Notes: a model not told the origin generated them from the sequence alone. Positions 37,010 to 45,675 are shown, numbered from the stretch's first letter. The stretch: DNA of 64,000 bases from Crossiella sp. SN42 (GCF_023897065.1 NZ_JAMHIV010000012.1:1-64000), one strand, 5' to 3'. Numbers and translations are program-made.

Positions 37010-37186
37010 ATGGCACAAGTTGATTCAGTCCGCTTGGGCATGTCTTTTCCAGGTGTTGCCGAGCCGCACCAGAGCACCGTCGTGGCCATTCTGCGCGCCG
37101 CCGGGAACGCCCTCATCACCACCGCCGAGGCGGAGCTGCTGATCGCCCGGCTCCGCGACCACGTGACCAGTCCCGCACGGTCATGA
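37010..37186 (+). CDS. 58-residue protein coupled to a desaturase
   Basis: ATG 37010 with GAAGG upstream encodes MAQVDSVRLGMSFPGVAEPH and a helix LITTAEAELLIARLRDHV. The stop overlaps the desaturase ATG (ATGA), so it is the translated first gene of a three-gene operon. No known domain; an amphipathic helix at the end suggests a binding partner or regulatory peptide. Confidence 0.65.
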   Translation: MAQVDSVRLGMSFPGVAEPHQSTVVAILRAAGNALITTAEAELLIARLRDHVTSPARS

Positions 37187-38166
37187 CCGCCTCCGCACCG
37201 ACTCGCCCACCGCTCGGCGCCGAGTCGCAGCCGATGACCATTCCCGGGCGGACGGTCGGTGAGCAGATCCTGGTCAAGGTCTTCGTGCTGCTGCCCTTCG
37301 CCGCGCTCATCGCGGCGGTGCCGCTGGCCTGGGGCTGGGGCCTGGGCTGGACCGACCTCGCCCTGGCCACGGGGATGTACGTGGTGTCCTGCCTCGGGGT
37401 GACCGTGGGCTACCACCGGCTGTTCACCCACCGGGCGTTCAAGGCCAACCGCGGGCTGCGCATCGCGCTGGCGGTGGCCGGCGGGCTGGCCGCGCAGGGC
37501 CAGGTGATCGTCTGGGTCGCCGACCACCGGCGGCACCACGCCTTCTCCGACAAGGAGGGCGACCCGCACTCGCCGTGGCTGTTCGGCACCGGACCGGTGG
37601 CCCTGGCCAAGGGGTTCTGGCACGCCCACATGGGCTGGCTGTTCGAGCGGGTCAGCACCAACGCCGAGCGGTTCGCCCCCGACCTGCTCGCCGACCGGGA
37701 CCTGCGGGTGATCGACCGGTTGTTCCCGCTGTGGGTCGCGGTGGGCTTCGCCGTGCCGATGGCGCTGGGCGGGCTGATCAGCTCCTCCTGGCAGGGTGTG
37801 CTGACCGCGTTCTTCTGGGCCGGGCTGGTGCGGGTGTCCTTCCTGCACCACGTGACCTGGTCGGTCAACTCGATCTGCCACCTGATCGGTGACCGGCCCT
37901 TCCGCTCCAGGGACAAGGCCGCGAACTTCTGGCCGCTGGCCATCCTGTCCCTGGGCGAGTCCTGGCACAACTCCCACCACGCCGACCCCACCTGCGCCCG
38001 CCACGGCGTGCTGCGCGGTCAGCTCGACGTCTCCGCCAGGGTGATCTGGCTGCTGGAGAAGGCGGGCTGGGCCACCGAGGTCCGCTGGAGCAACCCGGCC
38101 CGGCAGGCCCGGCTCACCGCGCCGGCCAAGGGCGCCACGGTCGCGACCGGGCAGCCTCGGCCATGA
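37183..38166 (+). CDS. Membrane fatty-acyl desaturase (delta-9 type)
   Basis: A 327-residue di-iron desaturase with four membrane segments and the three His boxes HRLFTH (~87), HRRHH (~116) and HNSHH (~267). It uses O2 and electrons to introduce a cis double bond, probably into acyl-CoA or phospholipid acyl chains for membrane fluidity. Coupled at both ends (ATGA) to the small protein and the STAS gene, suggesting stress-linked membrane remodelling. Confidence 0.95.
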   Translation: MTASAPTRPPLGAESQPMTIPGRTVGEQILVKVFVLLPFAALIAAVPLAWGWGLGWTDLALATGMYVVSCLGVTVGYHRLFTHRAFKANRGLRIALAVAGGLAAQGQVIVWVADHRRHHAFSDKEGDPHSPWLFGTGPVALAKGFWHAHMGWLFERVSTNAERFAPDLLADRDLRVIDRLFPLWVAVGFAVPMALGGLISSSWQGVLTAFFWAGLVRVSFLHHVTWSVNSICHLIGDRPFRSRDKAANFWPLAILSLGESWHNSHHADPTCARHGVLRGQLDVSARVIWLLEKAGWATEVRWSNPARQARLTAPAKGATVATGQPRP

Positions 38167-38606
38167 CCACCATCCAGCGGCCGCCTTCTACCGCCAGACC
38201 ACCCCAGGCGATCACCCCCGCGCCGGATCTCCTTGCCCCAGAACAGATCCTCGACGTCACCGTGTGTTCGGTCCCGCCAGGACCGCTGGTGCTCTCGGTG
38301 CGCGGTGAGATCGACCTGCACACCAGCCCACTACTGCGGGACCGGCTGCTCGCCCAGCTCCCCCGCGCCACCAGGCTGCTGGTCATCGACCTCACCGAGG
38401 TGGGCTTCCTCGGCGCGACCGGTCTCACCGTGCTGCTGGCCGTCCAGGCCCGTGCCCAGGCGGCGGGCGTCCACCTGCGGGTGGTGGCAGGCACGGTGCT
38501 GCTCCGCCGGGTGCTCGGCGTCACCGGCCTGCTGGATGTGCTGGACGCCCAGCCGGATCTCGCGCACGCGTTGAGCCTCGCGGGCGGGCCGCCGCACTTC
38601 TCCTGA
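38163..38606 (+). CDS. STAS-domain anti-sigma factor antagonist
   Basis: A 147-residue protein: ~30 unstructured residues, then a STAS domain (VLSVRGEIDLHTSPLLRDRL near 43, VIDLTEVGFLGATGLTVLL near 73). In RsbV/SpoIIAA the phosphorylated Ser sits in DSSG; here it reads GATG, so Thr would be the phosphorylation site or it is unphosphorylated. ATGA overlap with the desaturase. No matching anti-sigma kinase is in the window. Confidence 0.9.
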   Translation: MTTIQRPPSTARPPQAITPAPDLLAPEQILDVTVCSVPPGPLVLSVRGEIDLHTSPLLRDRLLAQLPRATRLLVIDLTEVGFLGATGLTVLLAVQARAQAAGVHLRVVAGTVLLRRVLGVTGLLDVLDAQPDLAHALSLAGGPPHFS

Positions 38607-38717
38607 ACGCCAGCGCAGGGCGTGCTGTTCCGCCGCCGGCGCAAGCGGATCCGGCGAACAGCGAATCCCTGACCACGCCGCGGTAACGCCGCGCCGCCCG
38701 ATCCTGCCACGCGCCGG

Positions 38718-38753
38718 GGCGCTGGCCTCCGGAGATCTCCGAAGGCCAGCGCC
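38718..38753 (+). terminator. Long hairpin between STAS and glycine-rich genes
   Basis: GGCGCTGGCCT and AGGCCAGCGCC arms with an inner palindrome CGGAGATCTCCG, only 20 bp before the convergent glycine-rich gene's stop; likely bidirectional. Confidence 0.7.
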
Positions 38754-38773
38754 CGCAACACCTCCCCGTTTGC

Positions 38774-40105
38774 TCAGCAGGAGCAGATCCCGCCGTTGTT
38801 GGTACCGGCGACACCATTGCCGCCGGCGAGGCCGCCAGTGCCGTTGACGTTGGCGATGGTGTTCGTGCCAAGGCCGCCGTTGACGGTGCCGGTGTTGCCG
38901 GCCCCACCCGCGCCAGCCGCGCCACCGAGGCCGCCGAAGCCACCCGGACCGGCGCAACCGGTGCCGCCGTTGCCGCCGCCACCGCCGTTGCCACCCTTGC
39001 CGCCGGTGGTGGTGATGCCGTCGTTGCCCGCTTCGCCGTTGATGTTCCCGGAGTTGCCGATACCACCGGCACCGCCAGCGCCGCCTACGCCACCAGCGCC
39101 ACCGGGCTGGACGGCGGACATGCCGTTGCCGCCCTTGCCCGCGGCCGCGCCGTTGCCGCCGATGCCGCCGTTGGTCTTGATGATGTCGTTGCCCGGGCCG
39201 CCGTTGACGGTCCCGGAGTTGCCGATACCACCCGCGCCGCCCGCGCCAGCGACGCCACCTGCGCCGCCACCGTGACCGCAGCCACCGATGCCGCCCGCAC
39301 CGCCGGTGCCGCCCGCACCGCCGGTGGTGGTGACGGTGTCGATGCCGGTGTCACCGGCACCGCCGTTGACGGTCCCGGAGTTGCCGACCCCGCCTGCGCC
39401 ACCTGCGCCACCGATACCTCCGGCACCGGCTCCGCCCGCGACGTTCCCGCTGTTGCCACCGAGGCCGCCCAGGCCGCCGTTGCCGCCCTTGCCACCGGTG
39501 GTGGTGATGGTGTCGGCGCCCGCGTCGCCGATGATGGTCCCGGCGCTGGCCGTGCCGCCGACACCGCCGACTCCGCCGTTGCCACCGGCACCACCGGCGC
39601 CGCTGGCGAGTCCGAGGCCGCCGGTCCCGCCGTTGCCACCGTTGCCGCCAGGACCGCCCTTGACGGTGATCATGTCGGTGCCCGCGCCGCCGTCGATGAT
39701 CCCGCCGCTGCCGACTCCGGCGCCGCCGCCGCTCCCGACTCCACCGTTGCCGCCGGCGCTACCGGCCGGGGTGCCCACGGTGCCCGGGGCGCCTGGTGCG
39801 CCGTTGCCGCCGTTCACCCCGGTGGTGCCGGTGACGTTGATCGTGTCGTTGCCTGCCAGGGCGTTGATGGTGCCGTTGACCGGCCCGCCGGTGATGGTGA
39901 TGACGTTGGCGTTGGCGCTGCCGGTGAGGACCTCACCGGCCGGGATGCCCGCGGTGCAGGTGATGTTCTCGCCTGCCCGGGTGCAGCCGACCGGGTCGGC
40001 GTGCGCCACGGCAGGCGCCACCAGGGCGAACCCGGCGGCGGTGCCTAGGCCGATCAGGGCACGGCAAACCCGGCCCGTTGTGCTGCTGCGCGTTGTCGAT
40101 CTCAT
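38774..40105 (-). CDS. Secreted glycine-rich protein, PGRS-like with GNDTI elements
   Basis: A 443-residue exported protein. Signal peptide ends in AVAHA (~37); a ~50-residue head has GCTRAGENITC; then six or so imperfect units of ~60 residues alternate a short GNDTI/GNDII-type strand (as in RTX/Ca-binding repeats) with GGxGG runs, and end in NSGTVNGG. The tail is GGICSC. Gly plus Ala plus Asn dominate, as in mycobacterial PE_PGRS repeats, but there is no PE domain. GGAGG lies before ATG 40105. Likely a cell-surface or matrix protein, possibly Ca-binding. Confidence 0.85.
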   Translation of the reverse strand: MRSTTRSSTTGRVCRALIGLGTAAGFALVAPAVAHADPVGCTRAGENITCTAGIPAGEVLTGSANANVITITGGPVNGTINALAGNDTINVTGTTGVNGGNGAPGAPGTVGTPAGSAGGNGGVGSGGGAGVGSGGIIDGGAGTDMITVKGGPGGNGGNGGTGGLGLASGAGGAGGNGGVGGVGGTASAGTIIGDAGADTITTTGGKGGNGGLGGLGGNSGNVAGGAGAGGIGGAGGAGGVGNSGTVNGGAGDTGIDTVTTTGGAGGTGGAGGIGGCGHGGGAGGVAGAGGAGGIGNSGTVNGGPGNDIIKTNGGIGGNGAAAGKGGNGMSAVQPGGAGGVGGAGGAGGIGNSGNINGEAGNDGITTTGGKGGNGGGGGNGGTGCAGPGGFGGLGGAAGAGGAGNTGTVNGGLGTNTIANVNGTGGLAGGNGVAGTNNGGICSC

Positions 40106-40419
40106 GTTCAGCCTCCACCCGTGGGGTGGGTCCGGGCCGATCTGCCGCGGACCCGCGGGGGTGGTGTGGTGACCGGGGTCTGGGGCCACTGCCCGGTGTC
40201 GCTGTGCGAGAGCACCGGAGCCAACCAACACCCTCGGTGATCCAGCCTCCGCTCCGGTGCGCGAGATGAAAAGGCACAACACGGCCACTCACCCGGCTGC
40301 GCAAAGATTCCCCTAAATGCGAACAGGCGGGATTCGCTGGAATGAGCGGCGTCACGCGGCGGTGACGCCGGCCAGAACACGATACATACGTACAAGTCAC
40401 CACGGACAAGGAGAATGAG

Positions 40420-40887
40420 ATGCGAAATCGAAACCTGTGCGCCCTTGCCTTCGCCGGGGCCCTGGCCGCGAGCGGATTCATCGGGGTCGGCACCGCTTCC
40501 GCCGCCGTCAACTGCACCATCGGACCCGGAGTGACGCAGACCGACACGACCGTCACCGGCTCCGGCGGCAACGACACCATCGATTGCACGAGCGCCAACC
40601 CCGCTAAAACCATCCTCGGCAACGGCGGCAACGACACCATCACCGGCACCGTCTACCACGACATCATCCGCGGTGGTGACGGCGACGACACCCTCACCGG
40701 CGGCGTTGGCAACGACTCGCTCTACGGCGACCTGGGCATCGACACGCTCAACGGCTCCGCGGGCAACGACACCCTGAGCGGACCTGGCACCGACGTCGCC
40801 CAGGACACGCTCAACGGCGGTGACAACACCGATTCCTGTGGCCCCGTGGGCGTACCCCCGGACCTGCGCAGCAGCTGCGAGTCGTAG
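40420..40887 (+). CDS. Secreted RTX-like calcium-binding repeat protein
   Basis: A 155-residue exported protein: signal peptide to about residue 29 (ASA-A), then repeats GGNDTIDC, GNGGNDTITG, GGDGDDTLTG, GVGNDSLYG, GSAGNDTLSG matching the GGxGxDxL nonapeptide that binds Ca2+ in a beta roll. Cys residues at both ends could form a disulfide. It is divergent from the PGRS-like gene, sharing a 314-bp intergenic region without another gene. AAGGAG before the ATG. Confidence 0.9.
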   Translation: MRNRNLCALAFAGALAASGFIGVGTASAAVNCTIGPGVTQTDTTVTGSGGNDTIDCTSANPAKTILGNGGNDTITGTVYHDIIRGGDGDDTLTGGVGNDSLYGDLGIDTLNGSAGNDTLSGPGTDVAQDTLNGGDNTDSCGPVGVPPDLRSSCES

Positions 40888-40942
40888 CAGGTCGGGCATC
40901 CCCGGATGTCCTGTTCGCCAGCAGCACTATAAACATATTGAT

Positions 40943-40972
40943 GGCCCGGACCCCACCAGGGGATCGGGCCAT
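40943..40972 (+). terminator. Hairpin after the RTX-like gene
   Basis: TGGCCCG..CCCC / GGGG..CGGGCCA arms with a 4-nt loop and one two-base mismatch, followed by TTTCGG. Confidence 0.65.
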
Positions 40973-41107
40973 TTCGGCGTGCGCCACGACGATTTGTGCC
41001 GTGCCGTACCGTGGTAATCGAAGAATTCAGCCGGCAGCGAGCCGCAGTGAGAGGACCTCCGTGTTCACCTCCTCAACTCTCCACCAGGCAACACCGGCCC
41101 GCACCCC

Positions 41108-41956
41108 GTGACGCTGCTGAGCACACGCGGGTCCGGGGTGCGGGTCGGGCTCCTCGGCGGGTTCGAGCTGCGATCAGGTGATGAGGTCCTGCCCGTGCCC
41201 GGCGGAGCCGAGCGCCTGCTCGCGTTCGTGGCCACGCGCTCCCAGGTGGTCGGGCGGCTGGTCGTGGCCGGTTCCCTCTGGCCCGGCTCATCGGAGGGAC
41301 ATGCCTACGCGGCCCTGCGCTCGGCCCTGAGCCGCATGGACCGGGTCAGCCGCAGGACATTGCGGACCACCCCGGGCAGCCTGGAGCTCACCCGGGGCGT
41401 GGTGGTCGACCTGCACGACGCCCAGGCGCTGGCCCACCGGCTGCTCCGCACCGGCCCACCGGAGGCGCTCGACCTCAGCGCGACCGCGATCGCCACCCTC
41501 TCCCTGGAACTCCTGCCACTCTGGTACGACGACTGGGTGCTGCTGGAGGCCGAGGACTGGCGCCAGCTCCGCCTGCACGCCCTGGAGGCCGTGGTCGACG
41601 GCCTGGTGCAGGCAAGCCGGTTCGGCGACGCCACGGCGGCGGCCGTCGCGGTCATCAGGGCTGATCCACTCCGGGAAAGCGCCCAGGCCGCCCTCATCCG
41701 CGTGCACCTCGCCGAGGGCAACCAGTCCGAGGCCGTCCGCACCTTCGACCGGTTCAGCCGCCTCCTCCAGGCCGACCTGGGCCTGCTGCCCACAACTCGG
41801 CTACGGGAACTGGTGCCCGAGCGTGTGGCCGGCTGTCACAGCTGCTTCCAGGTCGCCGCTCCCCTGCCCCACAGGACGGTGTTCCCGTCCAGGGGACTGG
41901 TGGGGAAATCACCGCGCAGCATGCGGGTGAGGAACTCGGCCATGCCGCAGTCGTAG
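41108..41956 (+). CDS. SARP-like transcriptional regulator (winged helix plus BTAD)
   Basis: An up to 282-residue protein with an OmpR-like DNA-binding part (VGLLGGFELRSGDEVLPVPG near 12, WPGSSEGHAYAALRSALSR near 58) and a BTAD domain (~100-245, ending FDRFSRLLQADLGLLPTTRL). Family members normally stop soon after that helix; here the frame runs ~40 residues further, antisense to the SUKH gene, so the natural stop seems lost or the genes became overlapped. No ribosome binding site before GTG 41108. A local pathway regulator by inference. Confidence 0.82.
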   Translation: MTLLSTRGSGVRVGLLGGFELRSGDEVLPVPGGAERLLAFVATRSQVVGRLVVAGSLWPGSSEGHAYAALRSALSRMDRVSRRTLRTTPGSLELTRGVVVDLHDAQALAHRLLRTGPPEALDLSATAIATLSLELLPLWYDDWVLLEAEDWRQLRLHALEAVVDGLVQASRFGDATAAAVAVIRADPLRESAQAALIRVHLAEGNQSEAVRTFDRFSRLLQADLGLLPTTRLRELVPERVAGCHSCFQVAAPLPHRTVFPSRGLVGKSPRSMRVRNSAMPQS

Positions 41957-42378
41957 CGGCTGAACTTGCCTTCGCCGCGGTCGAACACCAGCACCGGCCA
42001 CTCCGCCGGGTCCGTCGCGGTGGCGTCCCAGCAGAACATGTCCGCGCCGCTGGAGGCCGCCCACGCGATCAGCGAGGGGGACGTCCCGGCCAGCTCGGCG
42101 GACTTGAACGCCATCTCCCAGGTGTCCTCCGCGTTGCCCGTCTCGTGGACCATGCCGTCCCAGCCGGCCTCGTGCAGCGGCGCCTTCGGCTGTGGGGGGA
42201 CGACCTCCAGGAAGTCCTCGACCGTCCCGGCGCCGTAGACCTGGATGAAGCGCCGGTAGTCGGGCGGGAACGGCCGTTGCCAGGACCGGGCGATCTCCGC
42301 CCAGTCGATGGGTGGCCCGCCGGTGGGTGGCGGCGGCATCAACGTCACCAGCACGTCCACATCGGCTGCCGAGCTCAT
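41836..42378 (-). CDS. SUKH (SMI1/KNR4) family immunity protein
   Basis: A 180-residue cytoplasmic protein. RPFPPDYRRFIQVYGAGTV (~35) and the later LIAWAASSGADMFCWDAT and WPVLVFDRGEGKFSRYDCGM match the SUKH superfamily, whose members are immunity proteins for nuclease toxins. It starts 19 bp after the nuclease gene on the same strand, the classical toxin-immunity order. Its 3' end overlaps the convergent SARP gene by 121 bp. Confidence 0.88.
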   Translation of the reverse strand: MSSAADVDVLVTLMPPPPTGGPPIDWAEIARSWQRPFPPDYRRFIQVYGAGTVEDFLEVVPPQPKAPLHEAGWDGMVHETGNAEDTWEMAFKSAELAGTSPSLIAWAASSGADMFCWDATATDPAEWPVLVFDRGEGKFSRYDCGMAEFLTRMLRGDFPTSPLDGNTVLWGRGAATWKQL

Positions 42379-42397
42379 CCGGTGCTCCTTCCCCCGG

Positions 42398-44137
42398 TCA
42401 CGGCATGCCTGCGGTGGGGACCGGTACGCCCGCGTCTGTCTGGGTGCCCAGGTTGTACCCGTTGGAGAGGATGTTCGGCACGATGGCGTTGAGGCCGATC
42501 GCCGGGGTCCCGTCGGGATAGGTGCCCTGCACCGTCACGTGGTAGCCCGTGGGGACCGTCCTGTTGCCCGCGTACCGGGGAGTCACGCTGTACAGCACCT
42601 GCGCGTCGCCGGAGTCGATCACAGCCTTGATCTGGTTCTCCCACAGGGCCATGTGGTTGAACCGGTACTGCTGTGAGTCTCGCTGACTGGCGTTGGCGCT
42701 GCGTGCGCAGGGCGAGAGGTTGCGCAGGTCGCTGCCGGAGCCGCCGAGCTGCTTGCCGAGCAGGTGGCAGGCGTTGATGTTGCGGGTCTGGCTCAGGCCC
42801 TTGCTGGTGGCGAAGCTCTGCGCCCACTGGTAGCCGGGCGGCTGCGCGCTGGCCGGGGTGCCGGTGTGGCTGGCCAGGTACCCGCGGTTCAGGCACGCGG
42901 TGATCCCCTGGGCGCGGTTTCCGTTGGCGGCGTCGGTGGCCTGGATCCGGTCCCAGCCCTGCGGGCCGCAATCGACCGGTTTCTTGGGTCGTTCCCCGGT
43001 GGGAAGGCCACCGGGCACGGGCTGGACCCGGATGATGTTGAGCATCCTGCCGTCGACGAAGGCGGTGGCCTGCCCGCCGTCGTTGATCGCCTGGGAGACG
43101 GGATCCGGCGGGGCTCCGGGGGCGACGACCTGCAGCGCGGTGAACGTACCGCCCGGGTTCAAGATCAGGCCGTCGTAGGACCGGTAGGGGGCCAGCCCCG
43201 CCGCCTTGTCCGGCGCGAGTCGCTTCACCGTGCCGGGGGTGAGCAGCACCCGCACCGGTTGCGGGTGGACGGTGACGCCCTGGGCTTGGCCGTACTGGGT
43301 CAGGGCGTCGCGGATGGCCTTCGGAGAGCTGGGGTCACCGCCGTCGTTGCCGGCCCGCCCGGTGTCCGCGGACACCTTCGCGGGCCGTCCTTGGTCGCCG
43401 CCGGCCGCCAGATCGGCTGCCTGGCCGTTCTCCTGCGGTGCCGTCGCGGCCTGCTGGAGCGCGGCGGCCATCTGCTCCAGCAGGTTCCGCATCTGGGACT
43501 GCAGGGCGGTCATCCCGTTGTTGTGGGCCGTGATCCGCTGGTTGAGTTGCTGTTTCTGTTGCTCGAGCTGCTGACCCTCACCGTTGACCTGGTTCTGCTC
43601 GGCGGTGGTGGCGGCCTTCTCGGCGTTGAGCGCGCTCTGCCGCGCCTGCATCTGGCTCTGCGCGGCCCGGAGCTGGGCGGCTTCGGCGTTGTAGGCCGCG
43701 TACGCCGCTTGCTGCTGGGGCAGCCGGAAGGTGTTCGGCTTGGCGTTGTGCGCGTTGATCCGCACCTGCAGGGCCGCGACCTCCTGGTTCAGCGCGGCGG
43801 CCTTGCCGTTCCAGCCGGCCGCCTTCTGCCGGACCGCGGCGGATTTCTGGTTGTGGGCCTGGATCTTGGCTTCTTCGGCTTGCTTCTGCTGGGTCAGCTG
43901 CTGAGCTTGCTGCTGCTCCTGAAGCACCTTTGCCTCGATCGCCTTGAGCTCAGCGAGGAACTTGGGGTCGAGCTGGCCGGCCAGGTCCATCCCGCCGGGG
44001 CGAGGGGGCGCCAGCACGGCGGTGTCGGCGGCCGCCACTGCCCCGCCGGGCAGGAGAACCAGCACGGCGACGGACAGGACGGCCAAGGCACGCCTGAAGA
44101 ACAGCACGGTGTGGAAACTGCGGCGCTTCATCCTCAC
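42398..44137 (-). CDS. Secreted coiled-coil protein with C-terminal DNA/RNA non-specific endonuclease domain (putative toxin)
   Basis: A 579-residue exported protein. Signal peptide ~1-38; ~55-230 is a Gln/Ala-rich coiled coil (EQQQAQQLTQQKQAEEAKIQ); ~280-370 a linker domain; ~440-560 a nuclease domain with NACHLLGKQLGGSGSDLRNL, where His is the expected general base of the beta-beta-alpha metal fold, and VLYSVTPRYAGNRTVPTGY. It resembles Endonuclea_NS_2 toxins. GTG 44137 overlaps the previous stop; ATG 44131 is an alternative. With the SUKH gene after it, this is most likely a contact or diffusible polymorphic toxin. Delivery route unknown; no LXG or WXG domain. Confidence 0.85.
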   Translation of the reverse strand: MRMKRRSFHTVLFFRRALAVLSVAVLVLLPGGAVAAADTAVLAPPRPGGMDLAGQLDPKFLAELKAIEAKVLQEQQQAQQLTQQKQAEEAKIQAHNQKSAAVRQKAAGWNGKAAALNQEVAALQVRINAHNAKPNTFRLPQQQAAYAAYNAEAAQLRAAQSQMQARQSALNAEKAATTAEQNQVNGEGQQLEQQKQQLNQRITAHNNGMTALQSQMRNLLEQMAAALQQAATAPQENGQAADLAAGGDQGRPAKVSADTGRAGNDGGDPSSPKAIRDALTQYGQAQGVTVHPQPVRVLLTPGTVKRLAPDKAAGLAPYRSYDGLILNPGGTFTALQVVAPGAPPDPVSQAINDGGQATAFVDGRMLNIIRVQPVPGGLPTGERPKKPVDCGPQGWDRIQATDAANGNRAQGITACLNRGYLASHTGTPASAQPPGYQWAQSFATSKGLSQTRNINACHLLGKQLGGSGSDLRNLSPCARSANASQRDSQQYRFNHMALWENQIKAVIDSGDAQVLYSVTPRYAGNRTVPTGYHVTVQGTYPDGTPAIGLNAIVPNILSNGYNLGTQTDAGVPVPTAGMP

Positions 44138-44958
44138 CCACTCACTCTGCTGACGAGCTGGTCGGCGATCGCGGCCGCGGCCTGGCGGCTGTCACCGGCC
44201 TGGCAGACCGCGACCTGGAGCACGGCGCGTTCTTTCAGCCGTGCCTGCCGGTGACAGGCCCAGCCGTCGCCGGCGTCCTGGGTCGCGACCCAGCTCACCG
44301 CCTCCGCGGTGGCGTTGTGGAGCTCGTAGTTCCACTGGGAGGCGCGGGTGCTTGCCGCCCCGCCTGCCCGCACCGCGGTGGGGCAGTTGGCGATGCCGTT
44401 GGTCAGGGTGCCGAAGACCTGGCGGGCGTGGTCGCTGGTGGGGTACAGGCCGATCACCTGGGTGACGGTGTGGTCGGCCTGGGAGTCGGAGTCCTGGTAG
44501 GTCACCGACCCGAAACTCGTCCAGCCGCCGGCGTAGACGGCCTGGGTGGCCGGACCGACCGCCACCGCGCACTCCAGCGGGTCGGCGGTCAGCGCCGGTG
44601 GTGGTTCGCTGATGCCGTGCTGGGCTTGCAGGGTCTGCCCGAGCACCTTGCTGACGTCTTCGGCCGGCAGGACGCTGGCCTGCACCGTGCCCGGCACCGC
44701 GTTCATCCCCGAGGGCCACATCGACCAGGTGACAACCGTTGCCACCACCAGGACGACCGCGGCAGCGCCGACGACCCACCAGAGGCGCTTGCGCGACCGG
44801 GCGGGGGCCGGCTGCGCGGCGGGTGCGGGTGGTGGTGTCTGGAAGCCGACGGCTGGTGTGGTGGGTTCCTCCGCTGCGGGAGGCTGCTCCGGAGCGGCGG
44901 GAAGCCCGCTGGTCTCCGGTTCCTGTGGTGGTTCTCCGGCCGGTGGTGGCTGGTTCAT
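44134..44958 (-). CDS. Membrane-anchored PknH-like sensor-domain protein
   Basis: A 274-residue protein: ~65 Pro-rich cytoplasmic residues, a Lys/Arg stop, one membrane helix (LWWVVGAAAVVLVVATVVTW) and an extracellular domain like the C-terminal part of mycobacterial PknH (LPAEDVSKVLGQTL, ADPLECAVAVGPATQAVYAG, two Cys pairs). No kinase domain. ATG 44958 has GGGGGA upstream. Overlaps the nuclease start, so it belongs to that operon; it may sense a cell-wall cue or help toxin export (inference). Confidence 0.87.
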   Translation of the reverse strand: MNQPPPAGEPPQEPETSGLPAAPEQPPAAEEPTTPAVGFQTPPPAPAAQPAPARSRKRLWWVVGAAAVVLVVATVVTWSMWPSGMNAVPGTVQASVLPAEDVSKVLGQTLQAQHGISEPPPALTADPLECAVAVGPATQAVYAGGWTSFGSVTYQDSDSQADHTVTQVIGLYPTSDHARQVFGTLTNGIANCPTAVRAGGAASTRASQWNYELHNATAEAVSWVATQDAGDGWACHRQARLKERAVLQVAVCQAGDSRQAAAAIADQLVSRVSG

Positions 44959-45140
44959 CGGTCCCCCATTCAGAATGGCCACGCTGCTGCTGCGCTGGGC
45001 GCGCATCGGTGAGCTGCCTCGCGCAGTCGTGCGATGCCGCGTGCAGAGAACCGCCGTGATCAGGTTCATCACAACCGGCACCGTCCGTTGAGCCCCCAGT
45101 ACGGCGAGATAGTAACTTCCCGCGGTCTGCGGTCGGCGTC

Positions 45141-45527
45141 TCAGCCGCCCATGGCTTCCTGCTTGACGCGGTCGAACTGCGCTCCCATGGCCTCGGCCAG
45201 CGCCTGGGCGGCGGAGAGCGGCCGCACCATCACGGTCAGCTGGTCGATGAGTCCGTTCTCGTCCAGGTGCAGGAAGTCGCAGCCCTCCACCAGGGTCTCG
45301 CCGATGCGAGCCTCGAAGACCAGCGCGTGGTCGCGGTCGCCGCCGATCTCGCGGACGTAGCGGAAGTCCTCGAACACCCGCAGCACGCCGCGCAGGATCG
45401 CCGCTGTGATCGGCTTGCCCTGGTACGGACGGAAAGCCACCGGACTGGTGAACACCACGTTGTCGGCCAGGGCGGCCGCGAGGGCTTCCGGATCCCGGGC
45501 TTCGACCGCTGCGCGGAAACTCGTCAT
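45141..45527 (-). CDS. NTF2/SnoaL-like protein
   Basis: A 128-residue NTF2-fold protein: MTSFRAAVEARDPEALAAAL, ADNVVFTSPVAF, and GCDFLHLDENGLIDQLTVMV are typical of the SnoaL_2-like group. No catalytic residues can be assigned. Stand-alone gene; a remnant of an oxidoreductase gene begins just upstream in the opposite direction. Confidence 0.88.
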   Translation of the reverse strand: MTSFRAAVEARDPEALAAALADNVVFTSPVAFRPYQGKPITAAILRGVLRVFEDFRYVREIGGDRDHALVFEARIGETLVEGCDFLHLDENGLIDQLTVMVRPLSAAQALAEAMGAQFDRVKQEAMGG

Positions 45528-45569
45528 GACGGGATCCTAATCGGCTTGGTCTCGGAAATACCCGCCGTG

Positions 45570-45665
45570 ACGATGTCTCATCTGGGACAGCGGTTGTCCG
45601 CCACCGGCCGCCCGGCCCGGACCTTCGCGGAGTGGGCCCGCGACCACGTCGCGGACTTCCGCTGA
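45570..45665 (+). pseudogene. NmrA-type NAD(P)-binding oxidoreductase, C-terminal fragment
   Basis: The last 30 codons before TGA 45663 read MSHLGQRLSATGRPARTFAE and WARDHVADFR, like the tail of NmrA/NAD(P)H-binding proteins ('TGRP.RTFAEWA..H...FR'). No Rossmann part remains. Short, so tentative. Confidence 0.4.
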
Positions 45666-45675
45666 CACCACGCGG

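Noticed and set aside
38774-40105. Regular GC-rich repeats looking like a repeat array or CRISPR
   Set aside because: They are the in-frame Gly-rich codon repeats of a secreted protein; units vary in length and there are no unique spacers.
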